A stretch of 8,458 nucleotides of DNA from Allosphingosinicella sp. (GTDB taxonomy: Bacteria; Pseudomonadota; Alphaproteobacteria; Sphingomonadales; Sphingomonadaceae), in assembly GCA_030146745.1 (NCBI GenBank), contig JASLBD010000407.1, forward strand, positions 1-8,458. The letters are read 5' to 3'. The notes under the pieces were generated by a model. It was given only the letters and a program-made list of their open reading frames with translations. It was not told where the DNA came from and made no database searches. The position numbers and the translations under genes are program-made. The stretch's first letter is position 1. Each line of letters begins with the position of its first letter. This document shows, in pieces, positions 1 to 8,458 of the stretch.

Positions 1-141
1 CTCCTCGCCGCCGCCGACGCTCCGCCCGAATCACTCTATCCCGCCGGCGACGGAGCCTTCGAGTTCCAGCGCACCGCGTCGAGGCTGATCGAGATGCAGT
101 CTGAGGAATATCTCGCCGCCGGGCATGGCGGGGAAGCTTGA
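1..141 (+). CDS. zapE: ZapE (AFG1-like ATPase), C-terminal end only
   Basis: This is the last 46 codons of a gene that begins before the window, read in frame 1 and ending in TGA at 139-141. The peptide starts LLAAADAPPESLYPAG and contains FEFQRTASRLIEMQSEEYL, which resembles the conserved C-terminal end of ZapE/AFG1-family P-loop ATPases (FxRTxSRLxEMxSxEYL). ZapE is a cytoplasmic ATPase linked to the division machinery in E. coli, and its mitochondrial relative is AFG1/LACE1. The ATPase domain itself lies outside the window, so the call rests on the tail and on context: zapE is commonly found just upstream of mdh in sphingomonads (family knowledge from memory). No U-tract terminator follows the stop. 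Confidence 0.78.
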   Translation, partial: LLAAADAPPESLYPAGDGAFEFQRTASRLIEMQSEEYLAAGHGGEA

Positions 142-203
142 TCGCGCTGCTGGCTTCGGCAGCACGGATCCAGTATTTGAGAGTTCCCGATGACTTGAGA
201 TCC

Positions 204-208
204 GGAGG
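204..208 (+). promoter_or_regulatory. Ribosome binding site of the DUF4157 gene
   Basis: GGAGG lies five bases before the GTG at 214 and eight before the TTG at 217. It is a perfect Shine-Dalgarno core and supports starting the gene here although no ATG is present. Either GTG or TTG could be used, which changes the protein by one residue. Confidence 0.7.
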
Positions 209-213
209 CGCTC

Positions 214-1800
214 GTGTTGCAGCTGAAGTCCAGGCCGGCGCTGAACAACAACGCGGAAACAGAACCCGCCCCGCGGGCCGTAAACAATGGTGGGCTATCC
301 CAGTGTAGCAGGACCTCGGATACGCCGCTCTACCTGTCATCGAGGGCAGGCGCATTCGCCGGACGGACGATTCAGCGCAAGCTCTACTTGGGAGCTGCCG
401 ACGATCCCGCCGAAGCGGAAGCGGACAGGGCGGCGGCGGCGGTCGTGTCGGGGTCGGGCTTGCCGGCTTATCTGCTGGGGGGCGGCTGCTGCCGGGACTG
501 CGATCCGGGCGCAGTCCCGCCCCGCCCGCCGGCCGTCACGGCGATTCGCAGGACGCCGGGCCCTGGAGAGGGAGCGGCTCCGGCGGGGGAGGCGGCGGAA
601 AGCGCGATCGCGTCCCTCGGCGCGGGTACGCCCCTCCCCGGTTCGGAGCGCGCCTTCTTCGAACCCCGCTTCGGGGAGGACTTTTCGAGCGTGCGGATAC
701 ATGTCGGCGGCGGCGCCGACCTGGCGGCCCGTGTACTTGGCGCGAGGGCGTTCACGCTCGGCAGCGACATCGGCTTCGCGGCGGGCGAATACCGGCCGGG
801 GGATTCGGAAGGCCGCCGCCTCCTGGCTCACGAGCTGGCCCACACCCTCCAGCAAGGCCATGCCGTCCGCGCCGAGCCGAACCCCCAGGCGAAGTGCGCC
901 GGCGTGGCGTGCGGCGAGGACGTTACCAAGGACCATGTCTTTAGGGCGCTGCCGTCCGGCTGCACGGTCCCGAAAATGGCCGAAGCGATCAAGGGGAGCT
1001 TTCCCGATCTCTACGAAGGCCGGCTGCAGGTATACGCCAATGCGGTTCTGGCCGAGAACAACATCGCGAACGCGAAGTCCATGCAGGCCGGGCTATGTCT
1101 GAAATTCATGCGGGGCTGGAAGGACCCCAACATCGGGGATATCGATGCGGAGCTGATCAAGCTGAAAGGCGCCGCGAGCACCGGCTTCCGGCATAAGATC
1201 ATCGCGACGGTCTACTCCGAGCAGACCGACGCCGGCATGGACGAGCAGCGCAAGTACATATTCTATTCGATGCTCCTGCGCATCAGGAGCGAGGGATACC
1301 CTGCGACGCTGGCGAAGGCGGTGACCCAGGGGACGTATCACGGCATGAACCCGGACGACTCGACGAACTACGCGCCGGCCCTCGAATATCTGAAGGGCCG
1401 TGCCAAGTTGAAGGAGCTCGAGGCTGCCAAGAAGACCGGGTCGGAGGAATACAAGGCTCTGGAAGCCGAGATCGCCGCCTTGAAGGTCGACGCCGCGGCG
1501 CTCAACAATGCGGAGGCGGCAGTCGCCGGAGCCACCGCGAAGGGCATCCCCGCGGACGCGGGCATCTTCTATTTCCATTGGCGCAAGGGAAGCACGGCGG
1601 CGGCGGAATATACCAAGGCGCTCCCAAAGAACGCCACGAAGGACCAGGAACTCGAAGCGGAGAAGAAGGCCGCGTACATCCACTTCGTCACCGTCGTGAA
1701 AGGCGCCTCCCGGCCGACGGTCGTGAAGGACTGGAGCAAGAAGATCAGGGGATCGGGTTCGGACGACCGTATAGGCTCGATGTACATCTACAAGGAATAG
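214..1800 (+). CDS. DUF4157 protein with LysM-like and SleB-like cell-wall hydrolase C-terminus
   Basis: The 528-residue protein starts at GTG behind a good GGAGG and ends in TAG. Residues 53-78 (IQRKLYLGAADDPAEAEADR...) match the segment typical of DUF4157 proteins, and about 138-217 is the DUF4157 core, with FGEDFSSVRIHVG and a zinc-protease-like HELAH at 206-210. Residues about 240-298 (ALPSGCTVPKMAEAI ... NNIANAKSMQAGLCLKF) resemble a LysM repeat. Residues 329-528 resemble SleB-type cell wall hydrolases: a VYSEQ with candidate catalytic Glu336, then MLLRIR at the place of the NRV motif, TYHGM for QFSG, DAGIFYFHW (448-456) for the GATHYH region, and a closing IGSMYIY like IGNHxFY. A charged, probably coiled-coil stretch (about 391-433) is inserted. 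Cysteines sit at 32, 92, 93, 96, 228, 233, 250 and 295. No Sec signal peptide is visible. DUF4157 is known to be associated with extracellular contractile injection systems and toxins, so a secreted peptidoglycan-degrading effector is a reasonable inference. No injection-system or immunity gene lies next to it. The DUF4157 call is firm; the C-terminal calls are by eye. Confidence 0.88.
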   Translation: MLQLKSRPALNNNAETEPAPRAVNNGGLSQCSRTSDTPLYLSSRAGAFAGRTIQRKLYLGAADDPAEAEADRAAAAVVSGSGLPAYLLGGGCCRDCDPGAVPPRPPAVTAIRRTPGPGEGAAPAGEAAESAIASLGAGTPLPGSERAFFEPRFGEDFSSVRIHVGGGADLAARVLGARAFTLGSDIGFAAGEYRPGDSEGRRLLAHELAHTLQQGHAVRAEPNPQAKCAGVACGEDVTKDHVFRALPSGCTVPKMAEAIKGSFPDLYEGRLQVYANAVLAENNIANAKSMQAGLCLKFMRGWKDPNIGDIDAELIKLKGAASTGFRHKIIATVYSEQTDAGMDEQRKYIFYSMLLRIRSEGYPATLAKAVTQGTYHGMNPDDSTNYAPALEYLKGRAKLKELEAAKKTGSEEYKALEAEIAALKVDAAALNNAEAAVAGATAKGIPADAGIFYFHWRKGSTAAAEYTKALPKNATKDQELEAEKKAAYIHFVTVVKGASRPTVVKDWSKKIRGSGSDDRIGSMYIYKE

Positions 1801-1873
1801 GCGCACGGACAGCAGCGGCCGCGGATGCCGATGAACGTCGCCTTCGGCCCGGTGCGGCTCTCCCGCCGCCCCT

Positions 1874-3067
<1,194 letters not shown>

Positions 3068-3076
3068 GCCCGCTCG

Positions 3077-3613
3077 ATGGCATGGCCGCTGATCCTCCTC
3101 CTGGCGCCGGCGACGGCCGAGCCTGTGAAGATGTCCACTTCGGCGGAACTCGCCGAGATCTGGATCTCGGCATGCCTCGACGGCCGGTTGCGGCTCTCGC
3201 CGGACCGGATCCGGGAGGTCGGCGTCGACGGGATGGAGGCCTATTGGCAGCCGGAACGTCGCCAGAAAAACGCCCGCTACTACAAGATAGTCAAGCCGGC
3301 CAAGGCGGGCCTGATCATCACCGACTACGAACCGCCCACCTATCAAGGCTTCAAATCCACGTGCGAGCTGGTCAGCCGCGGCCATGACCTCAAGGCCCTG
3401 TGGCCCCGGGTTGCGGCCGCTCTCGGCGGCAAGTCCGTACGGCACATCCGCGACATGAACATCTACACGGTCGACAATCCGGCCGAAGGCTACAGGATAG
3501 AGGTCCGCTCCTGGTTCCTCAGCGTCGGCCATTATACGGATAAGAAGGTTCAGGAGGCTCGTGCGCGCTCGAAGAAGCCCACGGCCCAGGCAGAGGATTC
3601 TATCTTCGAATGA
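3077..3613 (+). CDS. Small probably exported protein of unknown function (first of a pair)
   Basis: This encodes 178 residues of no family I recognise. The N-terminus MAWPLILLLAPATAEP looks like a short signal peptide with likely cleavage after ATA (about residue 14), although it lacks the usual positive charge. Met19 (3131) is an alternative start that would lose it. The mature part has two cysteines, Cys33 in WISACLDGR and Cys96 in FKSTCELVS, suited to a disulfide in the periplasm, and a lysine/arginine-rich tail after about residue 156. It starts nine bases after mdh stops, in the same frame and without a clear Shine-Dalgarno, so translation probably depends on ribosomes finishing mdh. Its stop overlaps the next start (ATGA at 3610-3613). 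The layout of a hydrophobic N-terminus and two cysteines is shared with the next gene, so the two may be paralogues. A role in the TCA cycle is not indicated. Confidence 0.8.
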   Translation: MAWPLILLLAPATAEPVKMSTSAELAEIWISACLDGRLRLSPDRIREVGVDGMEAYWQPERRQKNARYYKIVKPAKAGLIITDYEPPTYQGFKSTCELVSRGHDLKALWPRVAAALGGKSVRHIRDMNIYTVDNPAEGYRIEVRSWFLSVGHYTDKKVQEARARSKKPTAQAEDSIFE

Positions 3614-4197
3614 GGCTTGCCCGGTTTTCGCTCGCACTCCCGGCGGCTCTGTCGCTTCTCGCCGCGCCGGCCGCTGCCGCCGAGCGGGAGATTCTGGACG
3701 CGTTCAAGGCCGCCTGTTCGCGCACCGGGGACGATATCGGGCCGATGAAGGCGGATGCGCTCCGCTCGGGATGGACGGCGATGGCGGAGGAGGGCGACCC
3801 CCGGATTGCCCGCTTGGGCAGTCTGGGGCGGGATTCGGTCAAAAAGGACGGCACGGCCACCGGCGCCAACTTCCGCCGGACCGTCGCCGGCCGCGACATC
3901 TTCCTCATCGTCTCGCGATACCAGGACAAGAGCGGCTTCTGGGGTGCGGGCTGCCGGCTCTACGATTTCGAAGCCACGGCGCCGCTCGATCCCAAGCTCC
4001 TCGAAGCCTGGATGGGCAAGCCGCCCAGCGGAGTGCAGGAGCCGGCGCCGGGCCTGTCGAAGCGCCTGTGGGAGCCGGCCGGCTGGAGCTACGGGGTTAC
4101 CGTCGAAGTCAATCACGTTCCCCAGAACCACGAACTTGGAAAACGATTCGGCCTCAGCGGCAACATCCTCGTCGCCCAGGCCATTGGAGGCTTTTGA
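3610..4197 (+). CDS. Small exported protein of unknown function (second of a pair)
   Basis: This encodes 195 residues of no family I recognise. It has a textbook signal peptide: MRLAR, a hydrophobic core FSLALPAALSLLAAP, and a likely cut after AAAA at about residue 24, so it is expected in the periplasm. The mature protein has two cysteines, Cys36 in AFKAACSRTG and Cys115 in GAGCRLYDFEA. The region after the second cysteine (CRLYDFEATAPLDPKLLEAWMGKP) loosely parallels CELVSRGHDLKALW in the preceding protein. The start ATG overlaps the preceding stop as ATGA, and its own TGA directly abuts the ATG of sucD (TGAATG), so it is almost certainly translated with its neighbours. The sequence shows no catalytic motif. 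Possible roles such as a ligand-binding or chaperone-like envelope protein would be guesses. Confidence 0.85.
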   Translation: MRLARFSLALPAALSLLAAPAAAAEREILDAFKAACSRTGDDIGPMKADALRSGWTAMAEEGDPRIARLGSLGRDSVKKDGTATGANFRRTVAGRDIFLIVSRYQDKSGFWGAGCRLYDFEATAPLDPKLLEAWMGKPPSGVQEPAPGLSKRLWEPAGWSYGVTVEVNHVPQNHELGKRFGLSGNILVAQAIGGF

Positions 4198-5082
<885 letters not shown>

Positions 5083-5095
5083 GCGGGGGCAGTCT

Positions 5096-5190
5096 CGTCA
5101 CGCCGGAGTTGATCCGGGATCCATGAACACCGCGGGTCTGGAAATCCGCTTCACCGTGTTCATGGATGCCGGATCAAGTCCGGCATGACG
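5096..5190. repeat. REP-doublet (REPIN-like inverted repeat) between sucD and sucA
   Basis: Two 35-base arms, 5096-5130 and 5156-5190, are reverse complements with only three mismatches, separated by 25 bases that themselves hold a GCGG/CCGC stem (5132-5135 with 5146-5149). Each arm also folds alone: CCGGA/TCCGG around GTTGA at 5103-5117, and ATGCCGGA/TCCGGCAT around TCAAG at 5166-5186. The outer ends read CGTCA and TGACG, as in the repeat near 1906-1990, but the interior differs, so they are probably two families. The element fills most of the gap between sucD and sucA. As RNA it could form a strong hairpin that affects mRNA stability or read-through. No transposase gene is inside, so movement would need one supplied from elsewhere. 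Confidence 0.85.
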
Positions 5191-5236
5191 GACAGGGATA
5201 TGCTGGAAGCCGGGCGCGTTTCCCCGGTGGCGGATT

Positions 5237-5242
5237 GGAAGG
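5237..5242 (+). promoter_or_regulatory. Probable ribosome binding site of sucA
   Basis: GGAAGG is the only Shine-Dalgarno-like run ahead of sucA. It is three bases from the TTG at 5246 and nine from a second in-frame TTG at 5252. The spacing favours 5252, which would shorten SucA by two residues. No in-frame ATG or GTG exists between the upstream stop (TGA, 5186-5188) and the conserved N-terminal region. Confidence 0.5.
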
Positions 5243-5245
5243 CTT

Positions 5246-8053
5246 TTGGACTTGGACAGCATCGGCAGCGAACGCGAGCAGGGACCGAGCTGGGCGCGCG
5301 CCAACTGGCCCGTGGCCGAGCTCGACGAGCTCAATTCGGGCCTCGACCCGACCTTGATGACGATCGAGAAGGTCGCGGCGAAGGCGAAGGAAGCCGCCGT
5401 TGCGGACGGCAGGCCGGCGGCGGACGTCGAGCAGGCGGCCAACGATTCGATCTGCGCCATGATGCTGATCCGCACCTACCGGGTGCGCGGGCACCTCGCC
5501 GCCAATCTCGATCCCCTCGGCCTCGCCAAGCGCGAGATGCCGGCGGACCTGACGCCGGAATATCACGGCTTCACCGGCGCCGCGCTCGACCGCCAGGTCT
5601 GGCTCGGCGGAGCGCTGGGCCTGAAGCAGGGCACGGTGCGCGAGGTCGTCGAAATCCTCAGGCGCAATTACTGCGGCAACGTCGGCCTTGAATATATGCA
5701 CATCAACGATGTCGCCGAGCGCCGCTTCCTCCAGGAGCGGATGGAGGGCCGCGACGCCGAGATCCGGTTCACCCCCGAAGGCAAGCAGTCGATCCTCCAG
5801 AAGGTGATCGAGGCCGAGCAGTGGGAGAAGTTCCTCGCCCGCAAATATGTCGGCACCAAGCGCTTCGGCCTCGACGGCGGCGAATCGATGATCCCGGCGC
5901 TCGAGAGCGTGATCAAATATGGCGGCCAGTACGGCGTCCGCGAGATCGTCTTCGGGATGGCGCACCGGGGGCGGCTGAACGTCCTCGCCAACGTCATGGC
6001 CAAGCCCTACCGCGCCATCTTCAGCGAGTTCGCCGGAGGCTCGGCCAATCCCGAGGACGTCGGCGGCTCGGGCGACGTCAAATATCATCTCGGCACCTCG
6101 TCGGACCGCGAGTTCGACGGGATCAAGGTCCACATGTCGCTGGTCCCCAACCCCAGCCACCTCGAGGCGGTCGACCCGGTCGTGCTCGGCAAGGTCCGCG
6201 CGCTCCAGGTCGGGCGCGGCGGAAGCAAAGCCGTGGGCGAGGTCCTGCCGGTGCTGCTCCATGGCGATGCGGCCTTTGCCGGGCAGGGCATCGTCGCCGA
6301 ATGCTTCGCCTTCTCCGGAATCCCCGGCTACGGCACCGGCGGAACCATTCATTACGTCATCAACAACCAGGTAGGTTTCACCACCTCGCCGCAATTCGCC
6401 AGATCGTCACCCTATCCGTCCGACATTGCCAAGTCCGTCCAGGCGCCGATCCTTCACGTCAACGGCGACGATCCGGAAGCGGTGACCTTCGCCTGCAAGC
6501 TCGCCATCGAATATCGGCAGAAATTCGCCCGCGACATCGTCATCGACATGTGGTGCTACCGCCGCTTCGGCCATAACGAAGGCGACGAGCCGAGCTTCAC
6601 CCAGCCGCTCATGTATGCCGAGATCCGCAAGCACCCCCCCGTCTCCGAGCTGTACGGCGCCCGCCTCCGCCAGGAAGGCGTGATCGATCCGGCCTGGATG
6701 CAGGCCCGGGTGGGCGAGTTCACCGCCTTGCTCGAGAATGAGTTCGAGGCGGCCAAATCCTACCTGCCCAACAAGGCGGACTGGTTCGAGGGACGCTGGT
6801 CGGGCCTCGGCCGACCGGAGACCCCGGAGACCGAGCGCCGCAACGTCTCTACCAGCATAGACGAAGACACGTTGCGCGAGGTGGGTTCGATACTGACTTC
6901 GATCCCCGAAGGCCTCACCGTCCATAAGACGCTCCGGCGCATCCTCGACTCCAAGGCCGAGATGTTCGCCAGCGGCCAGGGCTTCGACTGGGCGACGGCC
7001 GAGGCGCTCGCCTTCGGCACCCTGCTCAGGGAAGGCCGGGGCGTGCGGCTCTCCGGCCAGGACAGCGCCCGGGGCACGTTCAGCCACCGCCATGCCGCCT
7101 GGATCGACCAGTCCAACGGCCACAAATATATCCCGCTGACCCAGGTGGAAGGCGCCCGCTTCGAGGTCCGTGACTCGCCGCTCTCCGAATTCGGAGTGCT
7201 CGGCTACGAATATGGCTTCTCGATCGCCGAGCCGCGCACGCTGGTGCTGTGGGAGGCCCAGTTCGGCGACTTCGCCAACGGCGCCCAGGTGATCATCGAC
7301 CAATTCATCGCCGCCGGCGAGGCCAAGTGGCTTCGCGCCAGCGGCCTCGTCATGCTTCTTCCCCACGGCTACGAAGGGCAGGGGCCCGAGCACAGCTCGG
7401 CCCGGCCCGAGCGCTTCCTGCAGCTTTGCGGGGAGGACAATATGCAGGTCGCCTATTGCACCACCCCGGCCAATTATTTCCACCTGCTGAGGCGCCAGAT
7501 GAAGCGCGACTTCCGCAAGCCGCTGATCGTCATGACTCCCAAGTCTCTGCTCCGGCACAAGCTGGCCGTGTCGAGCCTCGGCGACTTCACCGGCGAGAGC
7601 CATTTCAAGCGAATCCTTTCGGACCTCGGCGGGCCGGCGGACCCGGAGGTGAAGCGGCTCGTCCTGTGCAGCGGAAAGATCGCCTACGAACTGATGGAAT
7701 CGCGAGACAAGGCCGAAGATCGCCACACTTCGGTCGTCCGGATCGAGCAGCTCTATCCCTTCCCGTCCGAGCCCCTCACGACCCGCCTCAGGCGCATGAC
7801 CGCGCTCGAGGAGGTGGTCTGGGCCCAGGAGGAGCCGCAGAACCAGGGCTATTGGAATTTCCTCGACTGGCGGATCGAGCGCTGCCTGGAGGAAGCGGGG
7901 GTGAAGCCGCGGCGGGCGCTCTATGCCGGCCGTCCCGCCTCGGCGTCGCCCGCGACGGGCCTCGCCAAGCGCCACGCCGCCGAGCAGGCGGCCTTGATCG
8001 CCGAGGCGCTCGGCCATAGCAGTCACGCGCCGGCGCAGCGCAAGGCGGGATAA
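5246..8053 (+). CDS. sucA: 2-oxoglutarate dehydrogenase E1 component
   Basis: This 935-residue thiamine-diphosphate enzyme decarboxylates 2-oxoglutarate and passes the succinyl group to the lipoyl arm of SucB (EC 1.2.4.2). The N-terminal segment GPSWARANWP (13-22) is the short E2-binding region typical of sphingomonad E1. GMAHRGRLNVLANV (237-250) and VPNPSHLEAVDP (300-311) are conserved. The thiamine-diphosphate region runs from HGDAAFAGQG (339-348) to INNQVGFTT (372-380), with RRFGHNEGDEPSFTQP (439-454) following. The C-terminal transketolase-like part has EFGVLGYEYGFS (648-659), EAQFGDFANGAQ (670-681), PHGYEGQGPEHSSAR (706-720) and EEPQNQGYW (862-870). The length is close to the usual 930-960. 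No ATG is available at the right place; TTG at 5246 or 5252 is the likely start, behind GGAAGG. The stop is ten bases before sucB, so the two are surely co-transcribed. Confidence 0.96.
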   Translation: MDLDSIGSEREQGPSWARANWPVAELDELNSGLDPTLMTIEKVAAKAKEAAVADGRPAADVEQAANDSICAMMLIRTYRVRGHLAANLDPLGLAKREMPADLTPEYHGFTGAALDRQVWLGGALGLKQGTVREVVEILRRNYCGNVGLEYMHINDVAERRFLQERMEGRDAEIRFTPEGKQSILQKVIEAEQWEKFLARKYVGTKRFGLDGGESMIPALESVIKYGGQYGVREIVFGMAHRGRLNVLANVMAKPYRAIFSEFAGGSANPEDVGGSGDVKYHLGTSSDREFDGIKVHMSLVPNPSHLEAVDPVVLGKVRALQVGRGGSKAVGEVLPVLLHGDAAFAGQGIVAECFAFSGIPGYGTGGTIHYVINNQVGFTTSPQFARSSPYPSDIAKSVQAPILHVNGDDPEAVTFACKLAIEYRQKFARDIVIDMWCYRRFGHNEGDEPSFTQPLMYAEIRKHPPVSELYGARLRQEGVIDPAWMQARVGEFTALLENEFEAAKSYLPNKADWFEGRWSGLGRPETPETERRNVSTSIDEDTLREVGSILTSIPEGLTVHKTLRRILDSKAEMFASGQGFDWATAEALAFGTLLREGRGVRLSGQDSARGTFSHRHAAWIDQSNGHKYIPLTQVEGARFEVRDSPLSEFGVLGYEYGFSIAEPRTLVLWEAQFGDFANGAQVIIDQFIAAGEAKWLRASGLVMLLPHGYEGQGPEHSSARPERFLQLCGEDNMQVAYCTTPANYFHLLRRQMKRDFRKPLIVMTPKSLLRHKLAVSSLGDFTGESHFKRILSDLGGPADPEVKRLVLCSGKIAYELMESRDKAEDRHTSVVRIEQLYPFPSEPLTTRLRRMTALEEVVWAQEEPQNQGYWNFLDWRIERCLEEAGVKPRRALYAGRPASASPATGLAKRHAAEQAALIAEALGHSSHAPAQRKAG

Positions 8054-8057
8054 AGGA
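8053..8057 (+). promoter_or_regulatory. Ribosome binding site of sucB
   Basis: AAGGA overlaps the last base of the sucA TAA stop and lies six bases before the ATG at 8064. It supports this start and close translation of E1 and E2. Confidence 0.65.
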
Positions 8058-8063
8058 ACTTTC

Positions 8064-8458
8064 ATGACGACCGAAGTCAAAGTCCCGACCCTGGGCGAAT
8101 CGATCACCGAGGCGACCCTCGGCCAATGGCTCAAGATGCCCGGCGACCCGGTCAAGGCGGATGAGCCCCTTGCCAGCCTGGAGACCGACAAGGTCGCGAT
8201 CGAGGTGCCCTCGCCGGTCGACGGAGTGATGGGCGACCAGCTCGTCGCGGTCGGCGACACGGTCGCGGTCGGAGCGGCGATCGCCCGGATCGAGAGCGGC
8301 TCGGGCATGCCGGCGAAGGCCGAGCCGGAGCAGGCGGCCCCGGCCGCGACCCCGGTCAACCCGCAGGGCGCCGGCGAGAATGTCGAGCTCCGCTCGGACG
8401 AGGCCGAGGAAGCCGAGGAGGGCGACGGTTCCCACCTGACCCTGTCGCCCGCCGTGCG
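8064..8458 (+). CDS. sucB: Dihydrolipoyl succinyltransferase (E2 of 2-oxoglutarate dehydrogenase), 5' part
   Basis: This is the first 131 codons of E2, cut by the window end. E2 forms the core of the 2-oxoglutarate dehydrogenase complex and transfers the succinyl group from its lipoyl arm to CoA (EC 2.3.1.61). The lipoyl domain spans about residues 2-77: VPTLGESITEATLGQW is the standard start, and Lys43 in ETDKVAIEVPSP is the lysylated site. An alanine/proline/glutamate-rich linker (about 80-122) follows. The last residues, HLTLSPAV, are the beginning of the peripheral subunit-binding domain that holds E3. The acyltransferase domain lies beyond the window. The opening TEVKVPTLGES and the location right after sucA separate it from a pyruvate dehydrogenase E2. 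Confidence 0.97.
   Translation, partial: MTTEVKVPTLGESITEATLGQWLKMPGDPVKADEPLASLETDKVAIEVPSPVDGVMGDQLVAVGDTVAVGAAIARIESGSGMPAKAEPEQAAPAATPVNPQGAGENVELRSDEAEEAEEGDGSHLTLSPAV

Noticed and set aside
146..163. Small hairpin GCTGC...GCAGC after the zapE stop, considered as a terminator
   Set aside because: The stem is only five to six pairs and no U-tract follows, so an intrinsic terminator is not supported.
3077..4197. The two exported proteins as immunity proteins for the DUF4157 enzyme
   Set aside because: Periplasmic location would fit, but mdh and repeats lie between, and they are coupled to TCA genes rather than to the DUF4157 gene. There is no direct evidence.
5185..5691. ATG-started frame over the sucA start (168 codons)
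   Set aside because: It begins inside the repeat and then overlaps sucA in another frame with low-complexity arginine/glycine-rich sequence.
6407..8359. Reverse-strand frame of 650 codons across sucA and sucB, and similar long ones at 5174-6394 and 3550-4950
   Set aside because: They are antisense to clear enzymes and arise from GC-rich third positions; none shows a recognisable domain.

Overview
The window is GC-rich chromosomal DNA, apparently from an alphaproteobacterium and most likely a sphingomonad. This placement is an inference from four things: the order zapE - mdh - sucD - sucA - sucB, the 320-residue lactate-dehydrogenase-like malate dehydrogenase, the SucA N-terminus containing GPSWARANWP, and intergenic inverted repeats beginning CGTCA and ending TGACG. 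All genes read left to right on the + strand. The long reverse-strand open frames are shadows of the GC-rich codons.

Layout. The first 141 bases are the 3' end of a ZapE (AFG1-like ATPase) gene. Next comes a 528-residue accessory gene (214-1800): a DUF4157 protein with an HELAH motif. Its C-terminal half looks like a LysM-like segment followed by a SleB-type cell-wall hydrolase. A 304-base gene-free stretch (1801-2104) follows, holding a 12-base palindrome, a doublet of REP-like hairpins and GC-rich hairpins in the mdh leader. From 2105 onward lies a TCA-cycle cluster: mdh, two small genes for probably exported proteins of unknown function, sucD, a second REP-doublet (5096-5190), sucA with an apparent TTG start, and the 5' part of sucB, which runs off the window.

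How the genes work together. SucA (E1) and SucB (E2) form the 2-oxoglutarate dehydrogenase complex that makes succinyl-CoA. SucD is the alpha subunit of succinyl-CoA synthetase, which converts succinyl-CoA to succinate. Mdh oxidises malate to oxaloacetate. The beta subunit gene sucC is not in the window; the place between mdh and sucD, where several other alphaproteobacteria carry it, is taken by the two exported-protein genes. Those two genes are tightly packed (9-base gap after mdh, ATGA overlap between them, TGAATG junction with sucD) and each encodes two cysteines in its mature part, so they may be distant paralogues.

The most unusual items are the DUF4157/cell-wall-hydrolase fusion between zapE and mdh, the paired exported proteins inside a TCA operon, and the two REP-doublets flanking parts of that operon. 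No phage, CRISPR, tRNA or rRNA signal was seen.
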